Shown: in pieces, positions 33,463-41,342 of the stretch
How positions within the stretch are numbered: the first letter of the stretch is position 1
Layout of the letters: every line of letters begins with the position of its first letter
From: JANYCG01 sp031386665
GTDB lineage: Bacteria; Pseudomonadota; Gammaproteobacteria; Burkholderiales; Burkholderiaceae_C
Direction: 5' to 3'
Assembly (NCBI GenBank): GCA_031386665.1
Contig: JANNCN010000056.1
Coordinates: 6,611 to 70,610, forward strand
DNA length: 64,000 nt
The notes under the pieces: generated by a model
Database searches by the model: none
What the model was told of the DNA's origin: nothing
What the model saw: the letters and a program-made list of their open reading frames with translations, nothing else
Program-made: the position numbers and the translations under genes

Positions 33463-33706
33463 GAACCCCACAAGTAACCTCTCCAATGGCAGAGTTGTCG
33501 TCCCTGCCGCTTTGCGGGCGCAGCTTGATCTGCGTGACGGCGACCAATTGATTTGGTCGACCCGCAATGGCGATTTGGTGGCCACCACCCGTCGCGCTCA
33601 GTTGCTCAAGGCTCAAGCGTTATTCCAAAAATTCGTACCAACGATGTCGGCATCTGCCGCTGATGAGTTGATGGCGGAGCGCAGGGCAGAGGCTGACCGG
33701 TCGTGA
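33461..33706 (+). CDS. vapB: AbrB/SpoVT-type antitoxin (VapB)
   Basis: 81 residues. The N-terminal half (SNGRVVVPAALRAQLDLRDGDQLIW) is the swapped-hairpin AbrB DNA-binding fold; the C-terminal helical part (QALFQKFVPTMSASAADELMAERRAEADR) is the toxin-binding segment. The stop overlaps the GTG start of the PIN toxin gene (GTGA). It should both neutralise the toxin and autorepress. Confidence 0.88.
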   Translation: MNPTSNLSNGRVVVPAALRAQLDLRDGDQLIWSTRNGDLVATTRRAQLLKAQALFQKFVPTMSASAADELMAERRAEADRS

Positions 33707-34125
33707 GCAAAAAAGTAACCCAAGGCACGCTTTTGGACGCATCGGCGGTGCTGGCGTTTTTGCAGGGCGAGCCGGGGGCCGAGATGGTGCGTGTTGCGCT
33801 GGAAGCAGACCATTGCTGGGTTGGTGCCGCGAACCAAGCGGAAATCATCGCCAAATCGATTGATCGTGGTGTTGACACTGCAAGTCTGACGGCGGTTTTG
33901 GCCGACTTGGCCTACACCGTGGTTGCGATCACGCCCGAAGATGGAGCGCAAGCCGGCTGGTTGCGCCAGCAAACCCGCGCAATTGGGCTGAGTTTAGGCG
34001 ACCGCCTTTGCCTGGCGCAGGCGCAACGCTTGAAAGCCAGAGTGTTGACGGCAGACCGCCCTTGGTTGAACGTCGCCTTGGACCTAGGCCTGACGATTCA
34101 ATGCATTCGGCCCAATGGGCATTGA
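33703..34125 (+). CDS. vapC: PIN-domain toxin VapC (partner of AbrB-type antitoxin)
   Basis: 140 residues with the four acidic positions of an active PIN RNase: LLDASAVLAFL, NQAEIIAK, LGDRLCLAQA and LTADRPW. VapC toxins cleave tRNA or rRNA. It is translationally coupled to the antitoxin by a four-base overlap and converges with the next vapBC pair, the stops being seven bases apart. Confidence 0.92.
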   Translation: MSKKVTQGTLLDASAVLAFLQGEPGAEMVRVALEADHCWVGAANQAEIIAKSIDRGVDTASLTAVLADLAYTVVAITPEDGAQAGWLRQQTRAIGLSLGDRLCLAQAQRLKARVLTADRPWLNVALDLGLTIQCIRPNGH

Positions 34126-34132
34126 AAACACC

Positions 34133-34582
34133 CTAAACCCCCAACACCACCAACTGATCCGCCCTTGCCTGCGGTACGCAAAGTGCCGCAATACCCTGAT
34201 CCAGCGTCACAAAACGCGCATCGTGCGCGACGGCGAGGGCGAGTAAATAAACATCCGTGAGCTGGGCTGGGCGCACGGTGTAAGTCCAATCGATGGCCTG
34301 GGTGGTGGCTGTGTTCACGTCGTCTGCCCAAAACTCGTGCAATGGGTTTTGCATCGCTTGGCGCAGGCCCGCCACGACTTGCTGAATGGGCAGGCGGTTA
34401 GGGTAGCTGGGTTGCGACAAAACTCGGATGCAGCCGTTCACGGTGATCGGGCAACTCGCCCAGCCCGCACCCCCATGGGTTTGCAGCCAATCGGCGGTGA
34501 GCTGGTGGTGGATGTGGCTGGCATCCAGCAGGGCAATCAAAACGCTGGTGTCAAGCAAGGAGCGCACTAAAAATTCGTCCAA
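34133..34582 (-). CDS. vapC: PIN-domain toxin VapC (second module)
   Basis: 149 residues. PIN motifs are LLDTSVLIALLD, QLTDVYLLALAVAHDARFVTLD and an INVNG-like PITVNGCIRVL. The TDVYLLALA form belongs to the subfamily common with ribbon-helix-helix antitoxins. The start is TTG at 34582 or GTG at 34567 (MRSLLDTSV). It follows its antitoxin gene after 41 bases on the minus strand. Confidence 0.9.
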   Translation of the reverse strand: MDEFLVRSLLDTSVLIALLDASHIHHQLTADWLQTHGGAGWASCPITVNGCIRVLSQPSYPNRLPIQQVVAGLRQAMQNPLHEFWADDVNTATTQAIDWTYTVRPAQLTDVYLLALAVAHDARFVTLDQGIAALCVPQARADQLVVLGV

Positions 34583-34623
34583 AATGAATCAAAAACGGTT
34601 CAGTTCGAGGTTCAACGCGCGGG

Positions 34624-34887
34624 TCAATCGCCAAGCTCATCACGAATGCTGCGAACCATGTCGTTGGTGACGATGTTGCCACCGCTGATCAAAGGCGAAA
34701 AGCCGTAAACCGCCTTGGCCTTGGAAACTTTGTGTGCGGTGATGGGCACATCGGAATGCGCCAATCCAAGCGCGATTGCGCGGCGCATCATGTCCGAGAT
34801 CACCCGCCCCGCTGTGGAATGGCTGGACTGAGCCAAGGCTTTGGTTGCGGCGAGCACGTCGGTGTCAATATCGAGGGTAGTGCGCAT
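34624..34887 (-). CDS. vapB: Ribbon-helix-helix antitoxin (VapB, second module)
   Basis: 87 residues beginning MRTTLDIDTDVLAATKALAQ, a typical ribbon-helix-helix strand and helix, followed by STAGRVISDMMRRAIALGL and a tail (FSPLISGGNIVTNDMVRSIRDELG) that should wrap the PIN toxin. A perfect palindrome lies 11 bases upstream of the ATG. Confidence 0.88.
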   Translation of the reverse strand: MRTTLDIDTDVLAATKALAQSSHSTAGRVISDMMRRAIALGLAHSDVPITAHKVSKAKAVYGFSPLISGGNIVTNDMVRSIRDELGD

Positions 34888-34898
34888 GATGCGATTGT

Positions 34899-34920
34899 AT
34901 CTGATGCAATTGCATCAGAT
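34899..34920 (-). promoter_or_regulatory. Perfect 22-base palindrome, likely VapB operator
   Basis: Arms ATCTGATGCAA and TTGCATCAGAT meet without a spacer. It lies 11 bases upstream of the vapB start codon at 34887, where an autorepressing RHH antitoxin dimer would bind. Confidence 0.6.
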
Positions 34921-34978
34921 GCGAACGTGCTTTCACGAATTTGAAATAAGTGTGTGCTCTAGACATAGTTGCCTGAAA

Positions 34979-35104
34979 AACGATATATTAATAATAGCAA
35001 ACTATCTATATTATTCGAGAGCTAGAGGCCTATTTTTGTGTGAATTTTGGTCAAAATCGAGTTTTTAGTGTTTTTGAGGCAATATTTACCACAAATGTGG
35101 TAAA
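34979..35104 (+). repeat. Modular palindromic repeat, copy D (type-2 tail)
   Basis: A 126-base element, opposite in orientation to copies A-C. The constant end AATAGCAAACTATC, then TTCGAGAGCTAGAGGCC, is at the left; the tail palindrome TTTACCACAAATGTGGTAAA (35085-35104) is at the right. This tail is identical to that of copy C. It lies between vapB (34887) and the dehydrogenase gene (35263). The 376-base gap otherwise holds the VapB operator and an unremarkable 158-base leader. Confidence 0.85.
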
Positions 35105-35262
35105 ACTACGGTGTTTTGCACTTTCGCGCAAAAATTAACCGCCAAGCCGATTGGACGCGTCTCCACCGCCTCGAAAAACTGATTTCCCCCTACGCGCCTT
35201 GCCCAGGCTTACAAATCTGCCACACTTTGCTCCTTCAAGACTCTAGGGTGAGAACGTTGGCA

Positions 35263-36186
35263 ATGACACACAAAATTGGTTGGATTGGTTTGGGTCGCAT
35301 GGGCGAGGCGATGGTGAAGCGGCTGCTGAAAGGCGGGTTTGCGGTCAGCGTGTGGAACCGCACGGCAGCCAAGGCGCTGCCATTGGTGGAATACGGCGCC
35401 AGCGTGGCTGCGGCCAGGCAAGACTTGGCGGCTTGCGACGTGGTGTTCACCATGGTCTCCACCACCGACGACCTGAAGGAAGTGCTGTTTGGCGACGGCG
35501 GCCTGGTGGCGGGAAGTGCGCTGCCCAAGGTCGTGGTCGACAGCTCGTCCATCTCGCAAGAAGGATCGGCGGAGATTCGCCAGCGGCTTGAATCACTGGG
35601 CGTTGCCTACCTGTGCACACCGGTGTCGGGCAACGCCAAAGTGGCCAAAGCGGGCAAGCTGCTGATGGTGTCCAGCGGCCCACGGCCCCTGTACGACATG
35701 GCTGAACCGTATTTGCAAGCCATGGCCCGCAAGGTCATGTGGGTGGGCGAGGGCGAGTTGGCCCGTATTTGGAAGATCGCGCACAACACCATGTTCGGCG
35801 TGGTGATTCAAAACCTGTGCGAAATCACCGTGCTGGCTGAAAAAGCGGGCATACCGCGCCATGTTTTCTTGGAGTCGATCAACGACTCGGTGCTGGGGTC
35901 GATGTACACCCGCTACAAGACCCCGGTTTTGACCAACTTGACGTTTGATCAGGTCACCTTCACCCCCAAGCTGCTGCTCAAAGATATGGATTTAGGCATG
36001 GCCGCCGCCAAAGCCTATGGCGTCGCCATGCCAGCGGCGGCGGCCACGCGCGAGTCGGTTGCGCGCATGGTGGGCCGGGGGCACGACAACGTTGACTTTG
36101 CCATTTTGTTGCAAGAAACCGCACAGGATGCCAACTTGGCCTTGGTGTCTGAAAACAAGGTGATTGACGACGGTTTGCAAGCTTGA
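35263..36186 (+). CDS. NAD(P)-dependent dehydrogenase, 3-hydroxyisobutyrate dehydrogenase family
   Basis: 307 residues. The N-terminal Rossmann motif IGWIGLGRMGEAMVKRLLKGG, the substrate loop TPVSGNAKVAKAGKLLMVSSG, and the catalytic-Lys helix RIWKIAHNTMFG are all present. The family oxidises or reduces 3-hydroxyacids, including tartronate semialdehyde and succinic-semialdehyde-like substrates. It is first in the catabolic gene string, 34 bases before the amidohydrolase, so it may act on a short-chain intermediate. I chose the ATG at 35263; the extension to 35116 has no homology. Confidence 0.88.
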   Translation: MTHKIGWIGLGRMGEAMVKRLLKGGFAVSVWNRTAAKALPLVEYGASVAAARQDLAACDVVFTMVSTTDDLKEVLFGDGGLVAGSALPKVVVDSSSISQEGSAEIRQRLESLGVAYLCTPVSGNAKVAKAGKLLMVSSGPRPLYDMAEPYLQAMARKVMWVGEGELARIWKIAHNTMFGVVIQNLCEITVLAEKAGIPRHVFLESINDSVLGSMYTRYKTPVLTNLTFDQVTFTPKLLLKDMDLGMAAAKAYGVAMPAAAATRESVARMVGRGHDNVDFAILLQETAQDANLALVSENKVIDDGLQA

Positions 36187-36220
36187 ACTGAACTGAACTC
36201 AACTGAAGCGAGCGCAGCCC

Positions 36221-37558
36221 ATGAACCGTATTTTGATTCGCAACGCCCACGTCATCACGATGGATGCACAGGGCGAACTGGCGCAGGCAGACGTGCTGGT
36301 CACTGACGACACCATCACCCACATTGCCCCCGAGATTCAGGCTGACGAGGCCCAGGTGGTCGATGCCTCAGGTTGCATCATGATTCCAGGGTTAGTTAAT
36401 GCTCACATGCACACCTGGCAAACAGCACTGCGCGGGTTGGCCGCGAACTGGACACTGCTGGAGTATTTCAAAAACATGCACGCGGGCTTGGCGACCGTAT
36501 TTGAGCCGCAAGATTTGTACATTGCCAACCTGGTCGGCGCACTGAACCAGTTGAACTGTGGCACCACCACGCTGGTGGACTGGTGCCATAACAACAAAAC
36601 GCCTGCGCACAATGATGCGGCGGTCGCTGGATTGCTGGAATCAGGCATTCGCGCGGCGTTTTTTCATGGCACGCCCAAACCAGACCCCAAGCCGGGTGAG
36701 TTGCCGTTTTGGGAAGTGCCCCATCCAAGGGCCGAGGTTGAGCGTTTGCTCAAAGCGCACCAAGGCAATGCCTTGCTCAGTATCCACGCGGCAGTTTTGG
36801 GGCCGCATTACTCGACCATGAACGTGGCTTTGCATGACTTTCGCATGGCCCAAGAACTGGGGCTGATTGCGTCCATGCACCAAGGGGGTGGCCCGGCCCG
36901 CACGCCTGACGGTTGGGAAAAGCTGGAGGCAGCGGGCCTGTTGGGGTCGCACATCAACATCGTGCATGGGCATGCGTTGAGCGACGCGCAGTTGCAACGG
37001 TTTTGCGACCTGAGCATGAGCTTCTCAGTCGCGGCTGAAAGTGAAATGTCGCAAGGTCATGGTCACCCAATCACCGGACGCTTGCTGGCCATGGGCCGTG
37101 CTCCGTCGTTGGGAGTGGATTTGGAAAGCGCCATCAGTGGCGACATGCTGACCCAGGCGCGCATCGCCTTGGGCATTCAGCGCAGTCTGGACAACGTGGC
37201 GCACCGTGCGGCTCACGGCAGCATTCCTTCAACCTCTACCATCACGACACGCCAGGCGCTGGAATGGGTCACGGTTGAAGGCGCCCGCATGTTGGGGCAA
37301 CTGGATCGCATTGGCTCACTCAAACCCGGCAAGCAGGCTGATTTGGTGCTGATTCGCGCAGACGACCTGAACATGCAGCCTGTGCATGACGCGGTTAACA
37401 GCGTGGTCATGCAAACCAGCCTGGCCAATATTGACAGCGTGATGGTGGCGGGTCGCTGGAAAAAGCGCCACGGCAAATTGACGGGCATCGAGCTGGAGCC
37501 CAAGCTGGTGGCGCTACAGGCTTCAGGACAAAAAATTGCGCAAGCGATGGCGGGCTGA
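36221..37558 (+). CDS. Amidohydrolase, AtzA/TrzN/8-oxoguanine-deaminase-like
   Basis: 445 residues of the amidohydrolase superfamily. The metal site has His62-x-His64 (VNAHMHTWQ), His220 (SMHQGGG), a His in HGHAL (about 249) and Asp300 (GVDLES). Members remove amino, chloro or amine groups from heterocycles. In most relatives the second His is followed by Glu three residues on (HxxE), an acid/base residue; here the position is Gly223. The C-terminal GSLKPGKQADLVLI is family standard. It is cytosolic and probably acts in the island's pathway. The substrate is unknown. Confidence 0.88.
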   Translation: MNRILIRNAHVITMDAQGELAQADVLVTDDTITHIAPEIQADEAQVVDASGCIMIPGLVNAHMHTWQTALRGLAANWTLLEYFKNMHAGLATVFEPQDLYIANLVGALNQLNCGTTTLVDWCHNNKTPAHNDAAVAGLLESGIRAAFFHGTPKPDPKPGELPFWEVPHPRAEVERLLKAHQGNALLSIHAAVLGPHYSTMNVALHDFRMAQELGLIASMHQGGGPARTPDGWEKLEAAGLLGSHINIVHGHALSDAQLQRFCDLSMSFSVAAESEMSQGHGHPITGRLLAMGRAPSLGVDLESAISGDMLTQARIALGIQRSLDNVAHRAAHGSIPSTSTITTRQALEWVTVEGARMLGQLDRIGSLKPGKQADLVLIRADDLNMQPVHDAVNSVVMQTSLANIDSVMVAGRWKKRHGKLTGIELEPKLVALQASGQKIAQAMAG

Positions 37559-37607
37559 TGGCATACCAGCTGGCGGATTTCAAAACAAACACACAGGAGA
37601 CAACCCC

Positions 37608-38564
37608 ATGAAACGACTTTTATGCACGCTGGTGGCTCTGGTGGCCACAAGCTCAGGCTTTGCGCAAACAGGTGCGGACTACCCGAACAAGGTCATCAAA
37701 ATTGTGGTGCCGTTCACTGCGGGCAGCGCCACCGACATCATGGCTCGGATCGTTGGCGAAAAAATAGGCGCGAGCATGGGGCAGCCGGTGGTGGTTGAAA
37801 ACCGTCCCGGCGCTGGCGGCACCCTGGGTGCCACCCAGGTTGCCAAAAGCGAGCCCGACGGCTACACCTTGCTGGTGGTGTCTGCCGGTCATGTTGTCAA
37901 TCCGGTTCTGTACCCCGGGCTTGCATATGACACCTTGGCAGATTTTTCAGGCGTGACTCCGCTGGCGGCTTTGCCTAACATGCTGGTCGTGGCTGCCAAC
38001 AGCCCCATCAAGTCAGTTCAGGAACTGGTTGCTGCGGCCAAAGCGAAACCCGGGTTTTTAAACTATGCGTCGGCGGGCGTTGGCAGTGCCACCCACGTCA
38101 ACGCCGAAAAGTTCCGCACGGCGGCAGGCGTTCAGGTGACTCACATTCCATTCAAGGGCACGCCAGAAACCATTGTTGAAACCACAGCAGGGCGGGTGGA
38201 CTTCATGTTCACGCCGGTGCTGTCGTCATTGCCGTCCATCAAAGAAAACCGCATGCGCGCGCTGGCCGTCAGCACGGCCAAGCGGTCAAGCGCGCTGCCC
38301 GAGGTTCCGACTGTCGCCGAGGCGGGTTTGCCTGGCTTTGTGTTTGATTTCTGGATTGGCCTGTTGGCACCGAGCAAAACGCCTCGCCCGATCATCAACA
38401 AGCTCAACGCCGAAGTCGCAAAAGCGCTAGCGCTGCCGGATGTCAAGGAGCGCATGGCCAAACTGGGTGCAGAGTCTTTGCCCATGACGCCTGAGCAATT
38501 CGACGGCTACATCAAGGATGAATTTGCGACTTTGGGAGCGGTCATGAAGGCGGCGCCCAAATAG
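37608..38564 (+). CDS. Bug/TctC-family tricarboxylate-type solute-binding protein
   Basis: 318 residues. Signal peptide CTLVALVATSSGFAQ precedes DYPNKVIKIVVPFTAGSATDIMARIV and VVVENRPGAGGTLGA, the Bug signature. Bug proteins bind carboxylic or aromatic acids in the periplasm; the usual TctAB membrane partners are absent from this window. It lies between the amidohydrolase and the iron-sulfur subunit. I chose the ATG at 37608. Confidence 0.93.
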   Translation: MKRLLCTLVALVATSSGFAQTGADYPNKVIKIVVPFTAGSATDIMARIVGEKIGASMGQPVVVENRPGAGGTLGATQVAKSEPDGYTLLVVSAGHVVNPVLYPGLAYDTLADFSGVTPLAALPNMLVVAANSPIKSVQELVAAAKAKPGFLNYASAGVGSATHVNAEKFRTAAGVQVTHIPFKGTPETIVETTAGRVDFMFTPVLSSLPSIKENRMRALAVSTAKRSSALPEVPTVAEAGLPGFVFDFWIGLLAPSKTPRPIINKLNAEVAKALALPDVKERMAKLGAESLPMTPEQFDGYIKDEFATLGAVMKAAPK

Positions 38565-38600
38565 GGAGGGCAAACGATTCATGGCATGGGGCTTTGATTC

Positions 38601-39080
38601 ATGACCGTGCGCAGCTTTTCGCTGCAAGTCAACGGGCAATTGCAAACTGTAGTGTCCGAAGGTAGCATGCCATTGCTCCACGTTTTGCGTGCCGACTTTG
38701 GTTTGATTGGCACCCGGTTTGGGTGCGGTGCTGGGCAGTGCGGAACTTGCCACGTATTGCTGGACGGAGTGTCCGTTGCTGCCTGCATCACCCCGATCGA
38801 AGCGGTTGAAGGGCACAGCCTGACCACTGTGGAGGGGCTTCAAGCGGGTGGCCAACTTCACCCCTTGCAGCAGGCTTTTGTGGACGAACAGGCGGCCCAG
38901 TGCGGTTACTGTATTTCAGGCATTTTGGTCACTGCCACTGCTTTTTTGAAGCAAGTGCCAAATCCCACTGAACCCCAGGTGCGCCAAGCGCTTGACGGGC
39001 ATTTGTGTCGCTGTGGCAGTCACAACCGCATTGTGCGGGCGGTGTTGCGCGCAGCCAAGGCCATGCAGGAAAACGCATGA
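38601..39080 (+). CDS. [2Fe-2S] subunit of a molybdenum hydroxylase
   Basis: 159 residues. The plant-type ferredoxin cluster uses Cys42, 47, 50 and 62 (GCGAGQCGTCHVLL...AC). The second cluster uses Cys101, 104, 136 and 138 (QCGYCISG, LCRCG). It is the small subunit of the xanthine oxidase family (CoxS/IorA/NdhS type), passing electrons from the molybdenum centre. Its stop overlaps the large-subunit start (ATGA). Confidence 0.94.
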   Translation: MTVRSFSLQVNGQLQTVVSEGSMPLLHVLRADFGLIGTRFGCGAGQCGTCHVLLDGVSVAACITPIEAVEGHSLTTVEGLQAGGQLHPLQQAFVDEQAAQCGYCISGILVTATAFLKQVPNPTEPQVRQALDGHLCRCGSHNRIVRAVLRAAKAMQENA

Positions 39081-41332
39081 GTTCAATGCCAGCCGCGTTG
39101 CCCGCCAGCTTGAAGGCCAACCCGCGTTTGTCGCAGTGGTTGTCGATTGGCGCAGACGGCAGCGTGACCTTCAGCAGTGGCAAGGTCGAACTTGGCCAAG
39201 GCATTGACACTGCTTTGGCACAAATTGTGGCCGAAGGGTTGGACGTGTCGCTGTCCCGGGTTCGCCGTGCTGTTACCTCCACCGCTACCGGCCCCAACGA
39301 AGGCATGACCTCAGGCAGCCTGTCGGTGCAAGAATCTGGCAGCGCCCTGCGCTGGGTGTGTGCGCAAGCGCGCGAAATCTATCTGCGGTGCGCCTTGGTT
39401 CATTTGGGGCTGCCTCAAACTGACTTGGACAGGCTTTACGTGGTGGATGGAAGTGTGCATGTTCGGGCCAGCGCTCACCATCCATTGCATTGCGGCCCCA
39501 CAAGTTATTGGGCGCTGGCTGACTCCGCTTTGTTGAATTGCGACGCATCTGGGCTGGCGGTGCCCAAGGACAACGGGAGCCATCGTGTGGTGGGGCAATC
39601 GGTTCAACGCCAGGCTATCCACACCTTGGTGAAGGGCCAGGCCCATTTCATTCACGACATGCTACTGCTTGACATGTTGTATGGCCGCATGGCGCACCCG
39701 CCATCGCCGGGCGCCGTGTTGGGAGATTTGGATTTGGCTGCGGTGCAGGCACTGCCTGGTGTGGTGAAGGTCGTTCGTGATGGCAATTTTTTGGGTGTTG
39801 TCGCGCAAACCGAATTTTTGGCTTTGCGGGCACTCGCGCAATTGGTGGAAAAAGCTACTTGGACTGAAATCGCCAATTTACCCGTCTTGGGGGCGCCTGA
39901 CCAACACAGCGATTTGGGCGCATACCTTCGGGCTCAACCCCATGAAACCAGTTTGATTGGCGAGCGACGAGGTGAGGTTCAGGTTGCATGGGACATCACA
40001 GCGACAACCCAAGGTGACTCAAATTTCGAAAGTGTGGGCTTGGGTACCGCTGGCGCTGCCACGCATACATTTCAGGCCAGCTATTCGCGTCCGTTTTTGG
40101 CGCATGCCTCCATTGGTCCGTCTTGTGCGCTGGCGCGGTACCAACCTGGTCGGCTTGAGGTCTGGACGCACAGCCAGGGCATTTACCACCTGCGTGCGGA
40201 TTTGGCCACGGTATTCGCTTTGTCGTCAGATCACATCGTCGTGCAGCATGTGCCTGGCGCGGGCTGTTATGGGCACAACGGCGCTGACGATGTGGCCTGC
40301 GATGCAGCCTTGCTTGCACGCGCGGTACCTGGGCAAGTGGTGCAGGTGGTTTGGTCACGCGCCGACGAATTGGCTTGCGGGCCTCTGGGTGCCGCCATGG
40401 CAGTGGACTTGACAGCCCAAATCAGTGCTGATGGCGAGGTGTTAGATTGGCAGCATGGGGTCTGGTCAACTGGCCACAGCATGCGGCCAGGGCGAAGTGC
40501 AGTGCCTGTTTTGCTGGCAGCAAGCTTGCTGGATAAGCCCTTTGCGACTCAAATAGCCATCAACGCGCCCATGGCTGCGGGTGGTGGGGCCGAGCGCAAT
40601 GCGTCCCCCTTTTATGATTTTGCCAATTGGCGTGCTGTGAACCACCGCTTGTTGACCATGCCGCTTCGCACTTCAGCGCTGCGTTCCCTGGGCGCGCATT
40701 GCAATGTGTTCGCTTTGGAATCGTTTCTCGATGAGATCACCAGCCAGCTGCAGATAGACCCATTGGCTTACCGTTTGCGCTATTTGAGCGATCCGCGAGC
40801 ACGTGCCGTTCTGCTGGCGGCGACTGAAATGGCTGGCTGGAAACTGCGCCCCAAGCCACAGTCTGATTCGTCTTCAGGCTATGGCTTGGCGTTTGCCCGT
40901 TACAAAAATACAGGTGCTTATTGCGCCGTTGTGGCTTGTGTCGATGCCAGTGGCCATTCGGTGCGAGTCAAAGAGCTTTGGATAGCGGTAGATGTCGGTT
41001 TGGTCGTCAACCCTGACGGTGTCGCCAATCAAATCGAAGGCGGAGCCATTCAAACAGTCAGTTGGGTCTTGAAGGAAGCCGTACAGTTTGATTCGACCCG
41101 GGTTCTGAGCACCGATTGGGACAGCTACCCCATTTTGCGTTTCTCAGAGGTACCCGACGTCCAGGTGCAAATCATCAACCAGCCAGATCAAAAATCTTTG
41201 GGCGCGGGCGAGGCCACTCACGGGCCGGTGGCGGCAGCTATCGGCAATGCGCTCGCACACGCCTTGGGCGTGAGGGTGCGCGATATGCCATTGACCCCCG
41301 AAGAAATCCAACGTGCCGCCAGTGCCTCCTGA
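39077..41332 (+). CDS. Molybdopterin-binding subunit of a xanthine-oxidase-family hydroxylase
   Basis: 751 residues. FSSGKVELGQGIDTALAQIVAEGLDV is the MoCo1 entry, and the C-terminal LGAGEATHGPVAAAIGNAL carries the catalytic Glu. Family members hydroxylate carbons next to ring nitrogen (isoquinoline, nicotinate, purines). Only two subunits are encoded, with no FAD subunit (CoxM type), as in isoquinoline 1-oxidoreductase, and no cytochrome domain. No twin-arginine signal is seen at the ATG at 39077, so a cytosolic location is inferred. Substrate unknown. Confidence 0.92.
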   Translation: MSSMPAALPASLKANPRLSQWLSIGADGSVTFSSGKVELGQGIDTALAQIVAEGLDVSLSRVRRAVTSTATGPNEGMTSGSLSVQESGSALRWVCAQAREIYLRCALVHLGLPQTDLDRLYVVDGSVHVRASAHHPLHCGPTSYWALADSALLNCDASGLAVPKDNGSHRVVGQSVQRQAIHTLVKGQAHFIHDMLLLDMLYGRMAHPPSPGAVLGDLDLAAVQALPGVVKVVRDGNFLGVVAQTEFLALRALAQLVEKATWTEIANLPVLGAPDQHSDLGAYLRAQPHETSLIGERRGEVQVAWDITATTQGDSNFESVGLGTAGAATHTFQASYSRPFLAHASIGPSCALARYQPGRLEVWTHSQGIYHLRADLATVFALSSDHIVVQHVPGAGCYGHNGADDVACDAALLARAVPGQVVQVVWSRADELACGPLGAAMAVDLTAQISADGEVLDWQHGVWSTGHSMRPGRSAVPVLLAASLLDKPFATQIAINAPMAAGGGAERNASPFYDFANWRAVNHRLLTMPLRTSALRSLGAHCNVFALESFLDEITSQLQIDPLAYRLRYLSDPRARAVLLAATEMAGWKLRPKPQSDSSSGYGLAFARYKNTGAYCAVVACVDASGHSVRVKELWIAVDVGLVVNPDGVANQIEGGAIQTVSWVLKEAVQFDSTRVLSTDWDSYPILRFSEVPDVQVQIINQPDQKSLGAGEATHGPVAAAIGNALAHALGVRVRDMPLTPEEIQRAASAS

Positions 41333-41342
41333 AAGAAATTCC

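Noticed and set aside
24061..41332. CO dehydrogenase (cox) system from the CoxE-like and MoxR genes plus Mo hydroxylase
   Set aside because: The Mo genes are over 11 kb from the MoxR/VWA genes, lack a CoxM subunit, and I saw no CoxL-type active-site motif in the large subunit.
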